Assembly: GCF_900106975.1 (NCBI RefSeq)
Contig: NZ_FNNU01000003.1
Span: forward strand, 619,002 to 683,001
Direction of reading: 5' to 3'
Source of the DNA: Pseudomonas kuykendallii
Lineage (GTDB): Bacteria > Pseudomonadota > Gammaproteobacteria > Pseudomonadales > Pseudomonadaceae
DNA: 64,000 nt
Part shown: piece after piece, positions 24,906 through 36,174 of the stretch
How positions within the stretch are numbered: the first letter of the stretch is position 1
Layout: each line of letters starts with the position of its first letter
The notes under the pieces: generated by a model
Told to the model about the DNA's origin: nothing
Database searches by the model: none
Seen by the model: the letters and a program-made list of their open reading frames with translations, nothing else
Position numbers and translations under genes: made by a program

Positions 24906-25540
24906 GCAATGCTCTCCGTTTCTTCGAGGGCCGCGCGATACCAGCGCTGGAAGGCCGGCCAACGGTAGATGGTTTCGACGTAGTCCGCCGCCACACGCGG
25001 CAGCGCGACCCGATAGCTGCGCAAGCGTGCGGCGATCGGTGCGTAGAAGGCGTCGGCGATGCCCGGCTGGCCGAAGAGGAATTCGCCCCCGGCGCCGAAG
25101 CGCGACCGGCAGTCGCTCCAGATCGCGCAGACGCGCTCGATGTCGGCCACGGCCGGATCGGGTATGACCGGCAGCGCCTGGTCGCGCTTGAGGTCCATCG
25201 ACAGGTGGCTGCGCAGGCCAACGAAGCCGCTGTGCATCTCGGCGCAGATCGAGCGCGCCAGCGCGCGGGCGTATTCGTCGCGCGGCCACAGGCCGGCGCC
25301 GGGGAAACGCTCGGCGAGGTACTCGGCGATGGCCAGCGAATCCCACACCGGGCCGAGTTCGGTCTGCAGCACCGGCACCTTGCCGGTCGGCGATTGCGCG
25401 CGCAGCAACGTGCGGCTGTCGGCCTGGTACAGCGCGATGCGCAGTTCCTCGTAGGGCGCGCCGGCCAGCTCCAGGGCGAGGGCCGCGCGCAACGACCAGG
25501 ACGAGTAGTTCTTGTTGCCGATCACCAGCGTAAGGGACAT
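24902..25540 (-). CDS. Glutathione S-transferase family protein
   Basis: A 212-residue protein. The N-terminal thioredoxin-like domain (MSLTLVIGNKNYSSWSLRAALALELAGAPYEE) has the serine pair NYSSWS at the glutathione site. SPTGKVPVLQTE carries the conserved cis-Pro and DSLAIAEYLAE the gamma-glutamyl-binding Ser; the rest is the all-helical C-terminal domain. Substrate is unknown. The ATG at 25540 is preceded by a GGAAG site. The stop overlaps the Nudix-ThiE start (ATGA). Confidence 0.93.
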   Translation of the reverse strand: MSLTLVIGNKNYSSWSLRAALALELAGAPYEELRIALYQADSRTLLRAQSPTGKVPVLQTELGPVWDSLAIAEYLAERFPGAGLWPRDEYARALARSICAEMHSGFVGLRSHLSMDLKRDQALPVIPDPAVADIERVCAIWSDCRSRFGAGGEFLFGQPGIADAFYAPIAARLRSYRVALPRVAADYVETIYRWPAFQRWYRAALEETESIA

Positions 25541-25689
25541 GCGGGCTTCCTTGGTTTGCGTCTGGTGTGAAGGGACCATAAGAGGCGCGGAAGGAACAGG
25601 CAAATTCCCATTCGGCATGGGCGGATGAGCGGCGGGAATGCCGCCGGGGCGGCCCCGCGCGCCAGCCGGCGCACGGAGCCCGACGCGGA

Positions 25690-26910
25690 TCAGGTGCGGT
25701 ATTCGGCGTTGATCTTCACGTACTCGTGGGACAGGTCGGTGGTCCAGATCGTTTCGCTGCAGTTGCCGCGGCCCAGTTCGATGCGGATGCCGATTTCCGC
25801 CTCGGCCATCACCGCCGAGCCCTGCTCCTCGGTGTAGCTCGGCGAGCGGCAGCCCTTGCTGGCGATGCACACGTCGCCGAGGAAGACGTCGATCTTGCTG
25901 ACGTCCAGCTGCGCCACGCCCGCGCGGCCGACGGCGGCGAGGATGCGCCCCCAGTTCGGGTCGGAGGCGAACAGCGCGGTCTTGATCAGTGGCGAGTGGG
26001 CGACGGCGTAACCGACGTCCAGACACTCCTGCTGGGTGGCACCGCCGTTGACCTGCACGGTGACGAACTTGGTCGCCCCTTCGCCGTCGCGCACGATGGC
26101 CTGGGCCAGCTCCATGGCGACGTCCAGCACCGCCTGCTTGAGCGCAGCGAACAGCGCGCCGCTGGGCTGGACGATCTCGTCGAGCGCGGCCTGGCCGGTG
26201 GCGATCAGCATGCAGCAGTCGTTGGTCGAGGTGTCGCCGTCGATGGTGATGCGGTTGAACGACTTGTTCGCCGCATCGCGCAGCAGGTCTTGCAGCACGC
26301 CCTGGGCGACCTTGGCGTCGGTGGCGATGTAACCAAGCATGGTCGCCATGTTCGGCTTGATCATGCCGGCGCCCTTGCTGATGCCGGTGACCGTGACCGT
26401 CACGCCGTCGTGTACGAACTGCCGGCTGGCGCCCTTGGGCAGGGTGTCGGTGGTCATGATGCCGCTGGCGGCGGCGCCCCAGTTGTCGGCCTTGAGGTCG
26501 GCCAGGGCTGCCGGCAGCGCGGCCTCGATCTTCTCCACCGGCAGCGGCTCGCCGATCACCCCGGTGGAGAACGGCAGCACGCTGCCCTCCTCCACGCCCG
26601 CCAGCCGGGCCAGCTCGGCGCAGGTACGGGTCGCGGCGTGCAGGCCGGGCTCGCCGGTCCCGGCGTTGGCGTTGCCGGTGTTGGTCAGCAGGTAACGCAC
26701 CGCGCCGCCGAGCACGCGCTTCTTCGACAGGATCACCGGCGCGGCGCAGAAGGCGTTGAGGGTGAACACCCCGGCGACGGTGGAACCTTCGGCGCAGCGC
26801 ATCAGCACCACGTCCTTGCGCCCGGGGCGCTTGATACCGGCAGAGGCGATGCCGAGTTCGAAACCGGGAACCGGATGCAGGGTAGGCAGAGGACCAAGAC
26901 CGACAGCCAT
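25690..26910 (-). CDS. argJ: Bifunctional glutamate N-acetyltransferase/amino-acid acetyltransferase ArgJ
   Basis: A 406-residue proenzyme of arginine synthesis. It transfers acetyl from N-acetylornithine to glutamate and may also use acetyl-CoA. The self-cleavage site is in [13 protein letters not shown]; the Thr after Met-Thr... becomes the nucleophile of the beta chain. TGNANAGTG and the [16 protein letters not shown]-type segment ([20 protein letters not shown]) are hallmarks. The ATG at 26910 is preferred to the longer frame because conserved sequence starts at MAVGLGPLP. It lies downstream of secA in the same direction, as in P. aeruginosa. Confidence 0.97.
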   Translation of the reverse strand: MAVGLGPLPTLHPVPGFELGIASAGIKRPGRKDVVLMRCAEGSTVAGVFTLNAFCAAPVILSKKRVLGGAVRYLLTNTGNANAGTGEPGLHAATRTCAELARLAGVEEGSVLPFSTGVIGEPLPVEKIEAALPAALADLKADNWGAAASGIMTTDTLPKGASRQFVHDGVTVTVTGISKGAGMIKPNMATMLGYIATDAKVAQGVLQDLLRDAANKSFNRITIDGDTSTNDCCMLIATGQAALDEIVQPSGALFAALKQAVLDVAMELAQAIVRDGEGATKFVTVQVNGGATQQECLDVGYAVAHSPLIKTALFASDPNWGRILAAVGRAGVAQLDVSKIDVFLGDVCIASKGCRSPSYTEEQGSAVMAEAEIGIRIELGRGNCSETIWTTDLSHEYVKINAEYRT

Positions 26911-27023
26911 GGATGCGCTCCTTCGTGGCAGTGATGAAATGCCGTAGCGACTACGGCGTAAAAACGCCGCGAGCGGCTGAGCCGGTCGCGGCGTGGGTAG
27001 CATGGGTCATCGGAGCAGCGGTT

Positions 27024-29768
27024 TTACTGCACCTGACCGTGGCAATGCTTGTACTTCTTGCCCGAACCGCAGGGGCAGGGTTCGTTGCGGCCGATCTTCG
27101 CCTCGGTGCGCACCGGCGCCTGGGCCACGGCCACGTCGTCATCGACGGAGGCGACTTCCGGCGTTTCCTCGGCCTCGATGCCCGGCGCCTCGGCATGCTG
27201 GAACTGCATGCGCTCGGCCAGCGCCTCGGCTTCGCGACGCATGCGCGCCTCTTCCTCGGCCGGGTCTTCGCGGCGAACCTGAACGTGCGAGAGCACGCGG
27301 ATCGAGTCGCGGCGGATCGAGTCGAGCAGTTCCTGGAACAACGTGAACGACTCGCGCTTGTACTCCTGCTTCGGGTTCTTCTGCGCGTAGCCACGCAGGT
27401 GAATGCCGTGACGCAAGTGGTCCATGGTCGACAGGTGGTCCTTCCACAGGTCGTCCAGCACGCGCAGGACGATCTGCTTCTCGAAGCTGCGCAGCGCGTC
27501 GGCGCCGGCCATTTCTTCCTTCTCGCGGTAGGCGACCAGCAGGTGCTCGAGGATCTTCTCGCGCAGGTTCTCTTCGTGCAGATGGTCGTCTTCGTCGAGC
27601 CATTGCTGAACCGGCAGTTGGGTGCCGAAATCGCTGCTCAGCGCGGCCTCCAGGCCGGCGACGTCCCACTGCTCGGGAAGCGATTGCGGCGGAATGTGCT
27701 GGGCGACGGTGGCGGCCAGCGCTTCCTCGCGGAACTCGGCGATGGTGTCGCCGATGTTGTCCGCGGCCAGCAGGCTGTTGCGCATGTGGTAGATCACCTT
27801 GCGCTGTTCGTTGGCCACGTCGTCGAACTCAAGGAGCTGCTTGCGGATGTCGAAGTTGCGACCCTCGACCTTGCGCTGCGCCTTCTCGATGGCGTTGGTC
27901 ACCATGCGGTGCTCGATCGCCTCGCCGGGCTGCATGCCCAGGGCCTTCATGAAGTTCTTCACCCGGTCGGAGGCGAAGATGCGCATCAGGCTGTCTTCCA
28001 GCGACAGGTAGAAACGGCTGGAGCCCGGGTCGCCCTGGCGACCGGCACGACCGCGCAGCTGGTTGTCGATACGCCGCGACTCGTGACGCTCGGAGGCGAT
28101 CACGTGCAGGCCGCCGGACTGGATGACCTGCTGGTGGCGTTTCTGCCACTCGGCCTTGACCTGGGCGATCTGCTCGCCGGTGGGGTTTTCCAACGCCGCC
28201 ACTTCGACTTCCCAGTTGCCGCCCAGCAGGATGTCGGTACCCCGACCGGCCATGTTGGTGGCGATGGTCAGCGCGCCGGGACGGCCCGCCTGGGCGATGA
28301 TCTCGGCTTCCTTCTCGTGGAACTTGGCGTTGAGGACCTTGTGCTCGATGCCTTCCTGGGTGAGCAGGCGGGACATTTGCTCGGAGGTTTCGATGGTGGC
28401 CGTACCGACCAGCACCGGACGCCCCTGGGCCAGGCTTTCCTTGATGTCGGTGACGATCGCCGCGTACTTCTCTTCCTGGGTCAGGTAGACCAGGTCGTTG
28501 AAGTCCTGGCGCGCCAGCGGACGGTTGGTCGGGATCACCACCACGGCGAGGCCGTAGATCTGGTGGAACTCGAAGGCCTCGGTGTCGGCGGTGCCGGTCA
28601 TGCCGGCCAGCTTTGTGTAGAGGCGGAAGTAGTTCTGGAAGGTGGTCGAGGCCAGCGTCTGGCTCTCGGCCTGGATGTTCACCCCTTCCTTGGCCTCGAT
28701 GGCCTGGTGCAGGCCCTCCGACAGGCGACGGCCCTGCATGGTGCGGCCGGTGTGCTCGTCGATCAGGACGACCTGGCCGTTCTGCACGATGTACTCGACG
28801 TTGCGCTGGAACAGCGTGTGCGCACGCAGGGCCGCATAGACGTGGGTCAGCAGGCCGAGGTTGTGCGCCGAATACAGGCTCTCGCCCTCGGCCAGCAGGC
28901 CCACCTGGGTGAGCATGTCCTCGATGTACTGGTGGCCCTGTTCGTTGAGCTCGACCTGGCGGCTCTTCTCGTCGACCTTGTAGTGGCCTTCCTGGGTGAC
29001 GACGCCCTCTTCTTCCTCGATGTGCTGCTTGAGGCGCGGGATCAGCTTGTTGATCTCGATGTACAGCTTGGAGCTGTCTTCGGCCTGCCCGGAGATGATC
29101 AGCGGGGTACGGGCTTCGTCGATGAGGATGGAGTCGACTTCGTCGATCACGGCGAAGTTGAGTTCGCGCTGGAACTTGTCCTCGACGCTGAACGCCATGT
29201 TGTCGCGCAGGTAGTCGAAGCCGAATTCGTTGTTGGTGCCGTAGGTGATGTCGCACGCGTAGGCGGCACGCTTTTCTTCCGGCGGCTGAAACGGGCTGAC
29301 GATGCCCACGCTAAGGCCGAGAAATTCGTACAGGGGGCGCATCCAGTTGGCATCGCGGCGGGCCAGGTAGTCGTTCACCGTGACCACGTGGACACCCTTG
29401 CCTTCCAGGGCGTTGAGGTACACCGCCAGGGTGCCGACCAGGGTCTTGCCCTCGCCGGTACGCATCTCGGCGATCTTGCCTTCGTGGAGGGTCATGCCGC
29501 CGATCAGCTGCACGTCGAAGTGGCGCATGCCCATGACGCGCTTGCCGGCCTCACGGGCCACGGCAAAGGCTTCCGGAAGCAACTGATCGAGGGTTTCGCC
29601 TTTGCTCAGACGAGCCTTGAACTCCTCGGTCTTGGCCCGCAGTTGCTCGTCGGTGAGAGCCAGCATCTGCTCTTCGAACCCGTTGGCAACCTGTACCGTC
29701 TTGAGCATGCGTTTGACTTCACGCTCATTCTTGCTTCCGAAAAGTTTTTTCAACAAAGGCGCAAACAT
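27024..29768 (-). CDS. secA: Preprotein translocase ATPase SecA
   Basis: A 914-residue motor that drives secretory proteins through SecYEG. Walker A is [15 protein letters not shown] (near residue 105), Walker [18 protein letters not shown] (near residue 205), and the second nucleotide-binding fold includes [13 protein letters not shown] and [14 protein letters not shown]. The C-terminus is a SEC-C zinc motif [14 protein letters not shown] that binds SecB and phospholipids. The ATG at 29768 starts [17 protein letters not shown]. It is divergent from dciA, with 223 bases between the two starts. Confidence 0.99.
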   Translation of the reverse strand: MFAPLLKKLFGSKNEREVKRMLKTVQVANGFEEQMLALTDEQLRAKTEEFKARLSKGETLDQLLPEAFAVAREAGKRVMGMRHFDVQLIGGMTLHEGKIAEMRTGEGKTLVGTLAVYLNALEGKGVHVVTVNDYLARRDANWMRPLYEFLGLSVGIVSPFQPPEEKRAAYACDITYGTNNEFGFDYLRDNMAFSVEDKFQRELNFAVIDEVDSILIDEARTPLIISGQAEDSSKLYIEINKLIPRLKQHIEEEEGVVTQEGHYKVDEKSRQVELNEQGHQYIEDMLTQVGLLAEGESLYSAHNLGLLTHVYAALRAHTLFQRNVEYIVQNGQVVLIDEHTGRTMQGRRLSEGLHQAIEAKEGVNIQAESQTLASTTFQNYFRLYTKLAGMTGTADTEAFEFHQIYGLAVVVIPTNRPLARQDFNDLVYLTQEEKYAAIVTDIKESLAQGRPVLVGTATIETSEQMSRLLTQEGIEHKVLNAKFHEKEAEIIAQAGRPGALTIATNMAGRGTDILLGGNWEVEVAALENPTGEQIAQVKAEWQKRHQQVIQSGGLHVIASERHESRRIDNQLRGRAGRQGDPGSSRFYLSLEDSLMRIFASDRVKNFMKALGMQPGEAIEHRMVTNAIEKAQRKVEGRNFDIRKQLLEFDDVANEQRKVIYHMRNSLLAADNIGDTIAEFREEALAATVAQHIPPQSLPEQWDVAGLEAALSSDFGTQLPVQQWLDEDDHLHEENLREKILEHLLVAYREKEEMAGADALRSFEKQIVLRVLDDLWKDHLSTMDHLRHGIHLRGYAQKNPKQEYKRESFTLFQELLDSIRRDSIRVLSHVQVRREDPAEEEARMRREAEALAERMQFQHAEAPGIEAEETPEVASVDDDVAVAQAPVRTEAKIGRNEPCPCGSGKKYKHCHGQVQ

Positions 29769-29991
29769 ATCGACAGGATCTTCCACGCGTATGGATTGAG
29801 GACGCCCTGAACAGGACGCCCGGGCAGCCTCATGGCTGCATGCGAAAGGACGCATTCTACTCGGAAACGAACATGAGGAAAGCGGCGTCGTTTCGCGGTG
29901 CCATCATGGCCCGACGCCAGCGACAAGCCGTCGGCGCTGCGCGCATCGGGGTTCTGCTACTATCGCCCACCCACCCTGCCGACGACCCACC

Positions 29992-30447
29992 ATGTCCTTT
30001 CGCCCACTGCCAGGTCGCACGCCCGCCGCGCTGTTGCGCGAGGCGAAGCCGCTCAGAGCGCTGCTCGGCGCGGCGCTTCGTCTCGACCAGTTGCAGCGTC
30101 TGCTGGAAAGCCAGCTGCAGCCGGCGGCGCGCGAGCACTGCAAGGTGGCGAGCTGGCGCGAGGGCTGCCTGCTGCTGATCGTCACCGATGGCCACTGGGC
30201 GACGCGCCTGCGTTACCAGCAGCGCCGCCTGCAGCGCCAGTTGCAGACCCACGAGGCGTTCGCCGGGCTGACCCGCATCCTGTTCAAGGTGCAGCCACCG
30301 GTCGGCGTCACCCCGCCGCGGCGCAACAGCATGGTGCTGTCCCCCGCCGCGGCCGAGAGCATCCAGGCGACCGCCGACAACGTCAGCGACCCGAACCTGC
30401 GCGCCGCCCTCGAGCGGCTGGCCAGTCACGTCCAGGCCAAGCGCTGA
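29992..30447 (+). CDS. dciA: DciA family replicative-helicase operator (DUF721)
   Basis: A 151-residue protein. The N-terminal ~100 residues form the DUF721/KH-like domain (LLESQLQPAAREHCKVASWREGCLLLIVTDGHWATRLRYQQRRLQRQL), including the conserved 'W...L.I...S..W...LR' pattern. The C-terminal 50 residues are polar and probably flexible. DciA interacts with the replicative helicase DnaB and replaces the DnaC/DnaI loader in most bacteria; P. aeruginosa DciA was among those used to define the family. A terminator follows directly. In PAO1 lpxC follows nearby, whereas here pagL follows on the other strand. Confidence 0.9.
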   Translation: MSFRPLPGRTPAALLREAKPLRALLGAALRLDQLQRLLESQLQPAAREHCKVASWREGCLLLIVTDGHWATRLRYQQRRLQRQLQTHEAFAGLTRILFKVQPPVGVTPPRRNSMVLSPAAAESIQATADNVSDPNLRAALERLASHVQAKR

Positions 30448-30462
30448 GCCCCGCGCAGACAT

Positions 30463-30491
30463 GAAAAAACCGGGCACGGCCCGGTTCTTTT
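30463..30491 (+). terminator. Terminator of dciA
   Basis: AAAAACCGGGC-AC-GGCCCGGTTCTTTTG forms a GC-rich stem followed by a T-rich tract just after the dciA stop. Confidence 0.85.
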
Positions 30492-30559
30492 GTTCATCCA
30501 ATGCTCCAGCCTGCTCTCGAGATCGCCTGCCGGTGGCCGCGACGGAGCATCGGCGGCGC

Positions 30560-31078
30560 TTAGAAGGACATGCGGTAATACAGCGAATACGCCTCCACGC
30601 CATCGTTGGGCTGGCTGATGCCGGCGTTGGAATAGTGGATGGCGCGCACGCCGACGTCGTGGCCGCCCGCGAAGCGCAGGCCGGCGCCGATGCGGTCCTC
30701 GAACTGGAACGAGGAACCCAGGTCGTTGCTTTCCAGCTCGGTGCTGGCGAACGCGGCGACGCCGATGCCGGCTTCCACGTAGGGCTTCACCGTATCGCCG
30801 GCGAACTCGTAGACGAACACTGGGGCGAAGGAAAGGCTATGGTTGCTGGCGGTATCGTCGCCTTCCCAGTAGGAGTAGGCGGCGTCCCAGTATCCGGTGA
30901 GGCGACCGACGTCGCTCTGGAACCAGCTTTTGCCGAAATCGAACTGGGTGCCCAGGCGGTAAACCATGGTCGAGTCCCCGGTCACACCGACCGACAAGGT
31001 GAGGTCGGCCGCCTGCGCGGTCATGGCGTGCCCCATGGAGAGAGCCACAGCAGCCGCCAGGGAGAACATTTTCTTCAT
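30560..31078 (-). CDS. pagL: Lipid A 3-O-deacylase PagL
   Basis: A 172-residue outer-membrane enzyme with a signal peptide (MKKMFSLAAAVALSMGHAMTAQA). The catalytic His and Ser are in the AIHYSNAGI motif (H-x-S), with the Glu partner in the VEAYSLYYRMSF C-terminus, which also ends in the aromatic residue needed for barrel insertion. It removes the 3-position acyl chain of lipid A and lowers TLR4 stimulation. Length matches P. aeruginosa PagL. The frame runs upstream to 31297 through the murI end, but the signal peptide fixes the ATG at 31078. The region 31079-31172 is AT-rich and may hold its promoter. Confidence 0.95.
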   Translation of the reverse strand: MKKMFSLAAAVALSMGHAMTAQAADLTLSVGVTGDSTMVYRLGTQFDFGKSWFQSDVGRLTGYWDAAYSYWEGDDTASNHSLSFAPVFVYEFAGDTVKPYVEAGIGVAAFASTELESNDLGSSFQFEDRIGAGLRFAGGHDVGVRAIHYSNAGISQPNDGVEAYSLYYRMSF

Positions 31079-31172
31079 CAGGAACGTCCTTAAAAGGTCT
31101 TGGAAATTATTAGTTAGCACGGCGTATAAATACTCGCGACGCCGACAAGAATCCAGCGCCAAACGAGACTTC

Positions 31173-31964
31173 CTAGGCAAATGTTTCAACTTCGCTACGT
31201 TCGCCCCACAGCACGGGTAGCAACGCCTCCAGCATCGCCGGGTCGCCACTGGTGAAGAACCTGGCGCTCGCCGGCCCCTCGGCGCGGCGCAGGCCATGCT
31301 CGTCCAGCAGATGCTCCAGTCGCCGCGCCACCGCCTCGCCGGTATCCACCAGCGCCACCGAAGGCGGCAGCAACTGCGCCAGCAGCGGGCGCAGGAAGGG
31401 GTAGTGGGTGCAACCGAGGATCAGCGTGTCGCAGCCCTCGGCCAGCAGCGGTTCGACGTAGCGCGACAACAGCGCGCGGGTCGCCTCGCCCTGCAACTCG
31501 CCGGCCTCGATCAGCTCGACCAGCCCCGGACAAGGCTGCGTAACCACCCGCACATCGGTGGCGAAGCGGTCGAGCAGCGCGGCGAACTTGGCGCTTTTCA
31601 GCGTGCCACTGGTCGCCAGCACGCCGACCACGCCGCTGCGCGTCGCCCGTGCCGCCGGCTTGACCGCCGGTTCCATGCCGACGATGGGCAGCCGTGGATA
31701 GCGCTCGCGCAGATCGGCCACGGCCGCCACGGTGGCGGTGTTGCATGCCAGCACCAGAGCCTTGGCGCCGCGGGCGAGCAGGAACTCGGTGATCCGCCGG
31801 CTGCGCTCGCGGATGAACTCCGGGGTCTTTTCGCCGTAGGGCACGTGGCCGCTGTCGGCGACGTAGAGCAGCGACTCGGCCGGCAGGCGCGTGCGAATCT
31901 CGCGCAGCACGGAAATCCCGCCGACGCCGGAATCGAAGACCCCTATGGGCGCCACATCAGTCAT
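31173..31964 (-). CDS. murI: Glutamate racemase
   Basis: A 263-residue enzyme making D-glutamate for peptidoglycan. The two catalytic cysteines lie in [10 protein letters not shown] (near residue 73) and GCTHYPFL (near residue 183). [17 protein letters not shown] opens the protein with the substrate-binding Asp and Ser. It is fourth in a minus-strand run hemA-prfA-prmC-moeB-murI, overlapping moeB by eight bases, as in P. aeruginosa. Confidence 0.97.
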   Translation of the reverse strand: MTDVAPIGVFDSGVGGISVLREIRTRLPAESLLYVADSGHVPYGEKTPEFIRERSRRITEFLLARGAKALVLACNTATVAAVADLRERYPRLPIVGMEPAVKPAARATRSGVVGVLATSGTLKSAKFAALLDRFATDVRVVTQPCPGLVELIEAGELQGEATRALLSRYVEPLLAEGCDTLILGCTHYPFLRPLLAQLLPPSVALVDTGEAVARRLEHLLDEHGLRRAEGPASARFFTSGDPAMLEALLPVLWGERSEVETFA

Positions 31965-32712
31965 TTCGTCCTCCGCAGACCGGACATTCGGGGTCGCGAC
32001 GCACCTTGAGTTCGCGAAAGCGACTGCCGAAGGCGTCGATCAGCAGCAGGCGACCCACCAGCGGCTCGCCGAAACCGGCCAGCAGCTTCAACGCCTCCAG
32101 CGCCTGCAGGCTGCCGACCACGCCGACCAGCGGACCGACCACGCCGGCCTCGCTGCAGGTCAGCTCGGCTTCGCTGCCGTGGCCATAGAGGCAGTGGTAG
32201 CAAGGGCTGTCGACCTGGCGGGGATCGAACACCGAGAGCTGCCCCTCGAGACGGATCGCGGCGCCGCTCACCAACGGCCTGCCGGTCGCCACGCAGGCGG
32301 CGTTGACCGCTTCGCGGGTGGCGAAGTTGTCCGAGCAGTCCAGCACCAGATCGACCGCCGCCACGGCGTCGGCCAGGCAATCCGCGTCCAGCGCAGCGCG
32401 GTGCGCGACCAGCCGCACCTCGGGGTTGAGCGCATGCAAACGCGCCATCGCCGAATCGACCTTGGTCCGGCCGATGCTGACGCTGTCGTGGGCGATCTGC
32501 CGTTGCAGGTTGGTCAGGTCCACGGTGTCGAAATCCGCCAGGTGCAGCTCGCCCACGCCGGCCGCGGCCAGGTACAGCGCCACCGGCGAGCCTAGCCCGC
32601 CGAGGCCGACGATCAGCACGCGGCTCTGCTTGAGGCGCAGTTGGCCGTCGACATCGATCTGCTTGAGCAGGATTTGCCGGCTGTAGCGCAGCAGTTCGTC
32701 GTCAGTGAGCAT
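31957..32712 (-). CDS. moeB: Molybdopterin-synthase adenylyltransferase MoeB / HesA-ThiF family
   Basis: A 251-residue E1-like enzyme. It has the ATP-binding [19 protein letters not shown] (near residues 37-55), [13 protein letters not shown] with the adenylate-binding Asp/Arg, and DCSDNFATR. Two zinc-binding CxxC pairs occur: PCYHCLYG and ECPVCGG at the C-terminus. It adenylates the C-terminal glycine of MoaD for molybdopterin synthesis; a ThiF-like role in thiamine synthesis is an alternative given the close families. It overlaps murI and follows prmC after 15 bases. Confidence 0.92.
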   Translation of the reverse strand: MLTDDELLRYSRQILLKQIDVDGQLRLKQSRVLIVGLGGLGSPVALYLAAAGVGELHLADFDTVDLTNLQRQIAHDSVSIGRTKVDSAMARLHALNPEVRLVAHRAALDADCLADAVAAVDLVLDCSDNFATREAVNAACVATGRPLVSGAAIRLEGQLSVFDPRQVDSPCYHCLYGHGSEAELTCSEAGVVGPLVGVVGSLQALEALKLLAGFGEPLVGRLLLIDAFGSRFRELKVRRDPECPVCGGRND

Positions 32713-32727
32713 CCAGCGCCCTCCCGT

Positions 32728-33555
32728 TCATGCCCGTCGCCCCAGGCTGATGCGTTCGTGGCCGGCGAGGTCGCGGCGGCTGTCGACCTCGGCAAAGCCC
32801 GCGGCGCAGAGCAACCGGCGCACCGCATCCGCCTGCTCGAAGCCGTGTTCGAGCAGCAGCCAGCCATCCGGCTGCAGGTAGGCCGGCGCCTGCGCGACGA
32901 TCAGGCGGATGTCGTCCAGCCCGTCGGCGCCGGACACCAGCGCGCTGGCCGGTTCGAAGCGCACGTCGCCCTCGTTCAGGTGACGGTCGTCCGCGGCTAT
33001 ATAAGGTGGGTTGCTGACGATCAGCTCGAAACGCTGCCCGGTCAGCGCGGAAAACCAGTGGCTGTGCGCGAAGCGCGCATTGTCCAGACCGAGGCGCTGC
33101 CGGTTGCGTTCGGCCAGCGCAACGGCCTCGGCTACGCGATCGACGCCGACGACCGACCAGCCCTGGCGCTCGCTCGCCAGCGCCAGGGCGATGGCGCCGC
33201 TGCCGGTGCCGAGGTCGAGCACCCGCTGCGACGTCGCGGGTAGCAGGTCGAGCGTGGTTTCCACCAGCAGTTCGGTGTCCGGCCGCGGGATCAGGGTGTC
33301 CGGCGCCACTTCCAGCTCAAGGCTCCAGAAGCCCTGGCGGCCGAGGATGTAGGCCACCGGCTCGCCGCCCCGGCGACGCGCCAGATCGCGGGAAAAGCGC
33401 TCGACCGCCGCCGCGTCGACGTCCTTCTCCGGCCAGGTGCGCAGATGGCTGCGCGGCTTGCCCAGCGCGGCGGCGAGCAGCAGCTCGGCGTCCAGGCGCG
33501 CGCTCGGCGAGTCGGGCAGGTCGGCGTTGGCGAGCAGCGATTGGATGGTCGGCAT
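32728..33555 (-). CDS. prmC: Release-factor glutamine N5-methyltransferase
   Basis: A 275-residue SAM-dependent methyltransferase. The SAM site is VLDLGTGSGAIALALASERQ (near residue 113), and the glutamine-binding NPPYI motif (near residue 184) is intact, preceded by the RPDTELLVE segment. It methylates the Gln of the GGQ motif in RF1 and RF2. Its substrate gene prfA lies directly upstream in the same run, the usual arrangement. Confidence 0.97.
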   Translation of the reverse strand: MPTIQSLLANADLPDSPSARLDAELLLAAALGKPRSHLRTWPEKDVDAAAVERFSRDLARRRGGEPVAYILGRQGFWSLELEVAPDTLIPRPDTELLVETTLDLLPATSQRVLDLGTGSGAIALALASERQGWSVVGVDRVAEAVALAERNRQRLGLDNARFAHSHWFSALTGQRFELIVSNPPYIAADDRHLNEGDVRFEPASALVSGADGLDDIRLIVAQAPAYLQPDGWLLLEHGFEQADAVRRLLCAAGFAEVDSRRDLAGHERISLGRRA

Positions 33556-33607
33556 CTGTCCCTCGTGGCGTGGATCGCGTGCAACCGATCCCTCGTGCGG
33601 CGACCCG

Positions 33608-34690
33608 TCAGTCGCCCAGCGCGGCCAGTTGATCGGCCTGGAATTCCAGCAGCAGCGGTTCGATGACCTGCTCGAGGGTGCCGGCGATGACTTCGTTGAG
33701 CGAGTACAGGGTCAGGTTGATGCGGTGATCGGTGACCCGGCCCTGGGGGAAATTGTAGGTACGGATGCGCTCGGAGCGATCGCCGGAGCCGACCAGCAGA
33801 CGCCGGGTGTCGGAGATTTCCTTGTGCGCGGCGGCGTCCTGCTGGTCCTGCAGCTTGGCCGCCAGCCAGGCCATCGCCTTGGCGCGGTTCTTGTGCTGCG
33901 AGCGCTCCTCCTGGCATTCGACGACGATGCCCGACGGCAAGTGGGTGATGCGGATCGCCGAGTCGGTCTTGTTCACGTGCTGACCACCGGCGCCCGAGGA
34001 GCGGTAGGTGTCGACGCGCAGGTCGGCCGGGTTGATCTCGATGGCGGCCTGCTCGTCGGGCTCGGGCAACACCGCCACAGTGCATGCCGAGGTATGGATG
34101 CGCCCCTGCGATTCGGTCTCAGGAACGCGCTGCACGCGGTGCGCGCCGGACTCGAACTTGAGCTTGGCGAAAACGTTGTCGCCCTCGACGCGGGAAATCA
34201 CCTCTTTATAGCCGCCATGCTCGCCGACGCTCTCGGAGAGAATCTCCACGCGCCAGCCCTGGCGTTCGGCGTAACGCGAATACATGCGGAACAGGTCGCC
34301 GGCAAAGATCGCCGCCTCGTCACCACCGGTGCCGGCGCGCACTTCGAGGAACACGTTGCGGCCGTCGTTCGGGTCGCGCGGCAGCAGCATGCGTTGCAGG
34401 CGCTCTTCGAGGGCGACCAACCGCTCCTTGGCCGAGGCGACTTCCTCCTCGGCCATCTCGCGCAGGTCCGCGTCGCTGTCCTTGAGCAGCGCCTGCGCGC
34501 CCTCCAGGTCGTCCTGCACCTTGCGGAACTCGCGATAGGCCTGGACCACCGGCTCGACCTCGGCATATTCGCGGGAATAGGCGCGGAAGCGGGTCTGATC
34601 GGAAATCACTTCGGCGTCGCCGAGCAACGCGGTGAGCTCATCAAAGCGGTCGTGGAGGATGTCCAGCTTGTTCAGCAGCGAAGCTTTCAT
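33608..34690 (-). CDS. prfA: Peptide chain release factor 1
   Basis: A 360-residue RF1 that recognises UAA and UAG. The codon-recognition tripeptide region lies in [18 protein letters not shown]. The catalytic GGQ ([24 protein letters not shown]) is near residue 235. Its ATG overlaps the hemA stop (ATGA, bases 34687-34690), so translation is coupled. The length matches the family. Confidence 0.98.
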   Translation of the reverse strand: MKASLLNKLDILHDRFDELTALLGDAEVISDQTRFRAYSREYAEVEPVVQAYREFRKVQDDLEGAQALLKDSDADLREMAEEEVASAKERLVALEERLQRMLLPRDPNDGRNVFLEVRAGTGGDEAAIFAGDLFRMYSRYAERQGWRVEILSESVGEHGGYKEVISRVEGDNVFAKLKFESGAHRVQRVPETESQGRIHTSACTVAVLPEPDEQAAIEINPADLRVDTYRSSGAGGQHVNKTDSAIRITHLPSGIVVECQEERSQHKNRAKAMAWLAAKLQDQQDAAAHKEISDTRRLLVGSGDRSERIRTYNFPQGRVTDHRINLTLYSLNEVIAGTLEQVIEPLLLEFQADQLAALGD

Positions 34691-35964
34691 TGCGAGCTCT
34701 TGTTCGGCGCGCCCTCGTCGAGGGCGAAGAGTTCCTGGGCCACGGTCAGCGCGTCGATGCGCCCTTCGGCGGAGAGTTTCTTCAGTTGCACGCTGGGTGC
34801 GTGCAGCAGTTTGTTGGTCAGCCCGCGCGCCAGCTGTGCCAGCACCTCCTCGGCGCTACCGCCGTTGGCCAGCAGCCGCTGGGCCTTGAGCAATTCCTCG
34901 TCGCGCAGCCGTTCGGCCTGCTGGCGATAGGCGCGCAGTACGTCCACCGCGGCCAGCTCGCGCAGGCGCAGCATGAAGTCGCCGGCGCCCGAGCTGACCA
35001 GATCCTCGGCGGCCATCGCCGCGCCCTGGCGGCTCTTGAGGTTCTCCGCGACCACTTCGTGAAGGTCGTCGACGGTGTACAGGTAAACGTCGTCCAGCTC
35101 GCCGACCTGGGCTTCGATATCCCGCGGGACGGCGATGTCGACCATGAACATCGGCTTGTGCTTGCGCAGGCGCAGGGCGTTTTCCACCGCGCCCTTGCCG
35201 AGGATCGGCAACTGGCTGGCGGTGGAGCTGATCACGATGTCGCTGTTGATCAGCTCCTGCGGAATCTCCGAAAGCAGCACCGCATGGGCGCCGAACTGCT
35301 CGGCGAGGACGCTCGCGCGCTCCAGGGTGCGGTTGGCGACGACGATGCGCTTGATGCCCTGCTCGTGCAGGTGGCGGGCGACCAGGGTGATGGTCTCGCC
35401 CGCGCCGATCAGCAGCGCCTGGCTGCGGTTGAGGTCACTGAAGATCTGCTTGGCCAGGCTCACCGCGGCGAAGGCCACGGACACCGGGTTCTCGCCAATA
35501 GCGGTATCGGTGCGCACGGTCTTGGCGGTACTGAAGGTGGCCTGGAACAGCCTGCCGAGCAGCGGCCCGACGGTGCCGGCCTCCCGCGCTACGGCGTAGG
35601 CGGACTTCATCTGGCCGAGGATCTGCGGCTCGCCGAGCACCATCGAGTCGAGCCCGGAGGCGACGCGCATCATGTGCCGCACCGCCTCGTCGTCAGTGTG
35701 CACGTAGGCGCAGGCGCGCAGTTCGTCGAGACTCAGGCGGTGATAGTTGGCCAGCCAGGCGAGCACCGCGTCGGCTTCGAGCTGGTCCTGTTCCAGGTAC
35801 AGCTCGCTGCGGTTGCAGGTGGAGAGGATCGCGGCCTCGCGGCTCGGGGTGATCCGACACAGCTGCTGCAGGGCCTCGACCAGTTGCTCGGGCGTGAACG
35901 CCACGCGCTCGCGCACGTCCACCGAGGCGGTCTTGTGGTTGATACCAAGAGCGAGGAAGGCCAT
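34687..35964 (-). CDS. hemA: Glutamyl-tRNA reductase
   Basis: A 425-residue enzyme that reduces glutamyl-tRNA to glutamate-1-semialdehyde, the first step of C5 haem synthesis. The catalytic Cys is in [12 protein letters not shown] (near residue 50). The NADPH domain has [15 protein letters not shown] (near residue 190), and the C-terminal dimerisation helix is long. The start [19 protein letters not shown] fits. It begins the minus-strand prfA-prmC-moeB-murI series and is divergent from the TPR lipoprotein gene; the 210-base gap between them has no visible gene. Confidence 0.98.
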   Translation of the reverse strand: MAFLALGINHKTASVDVRERVAFTPEQLVEALQQLCRITPSREAAILSTCNRSELYLEQDQLEADAVLAWLANYHRLSLDELRACAYVHTDDEAVRHMMRVASGLDSMVLGEPQILGQMKSAYAVAREAGTVGPLLGRLFQATFSTAKTVRTDTAIGENPVSVAFAAVSLAKQIFSDLNRSQALLIGAGETITLVARHLHEQGIKRIVVANRTLERASVLAEQFGAHAVLLSEIPQELINSDIVISSTASQLPILGKGAVENALRLRKHKPMFMVDIAVPRDIEAQVGELDDVYLYTVDDLHEVVAENLKSRQGAAMAAEDLVSSGAGDFMLRLRELAAVDVLRAYRQQAERLRDEELLKAQRLLANGGSAEEVLAQLARGLTNKLLHAPSVQLKKLSAEGRIDALTVAQELFALDEGAPNKSSQ

Positions 35965-36174
35965 GCAGGGTCGCTAAGCAGATCGGAAGGCGCGCAATTG
36001 TCCTACTTCGCCCTGCGCGGGACAACCTCCTCCGATGGATTGGCTCGATTGACATCCGCCGGACGCGTGCGCCGACGCCGTGGCAGAGCGTGCCGGCCGT
36101 TCACCAGCGGCCATGGGCTTGCCTGGCGGCATGTGTCATGATGCCCCGACCGCAGGTTAGTCGCATTTTCCTCT

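Noticed and set aside
26913-29810. 965-codon plus-strand open frame opposite secA
   Set aside because: Fully antisense to secA; the product has the same valine/leucine/aspartate-rich shadow composition and no domain.
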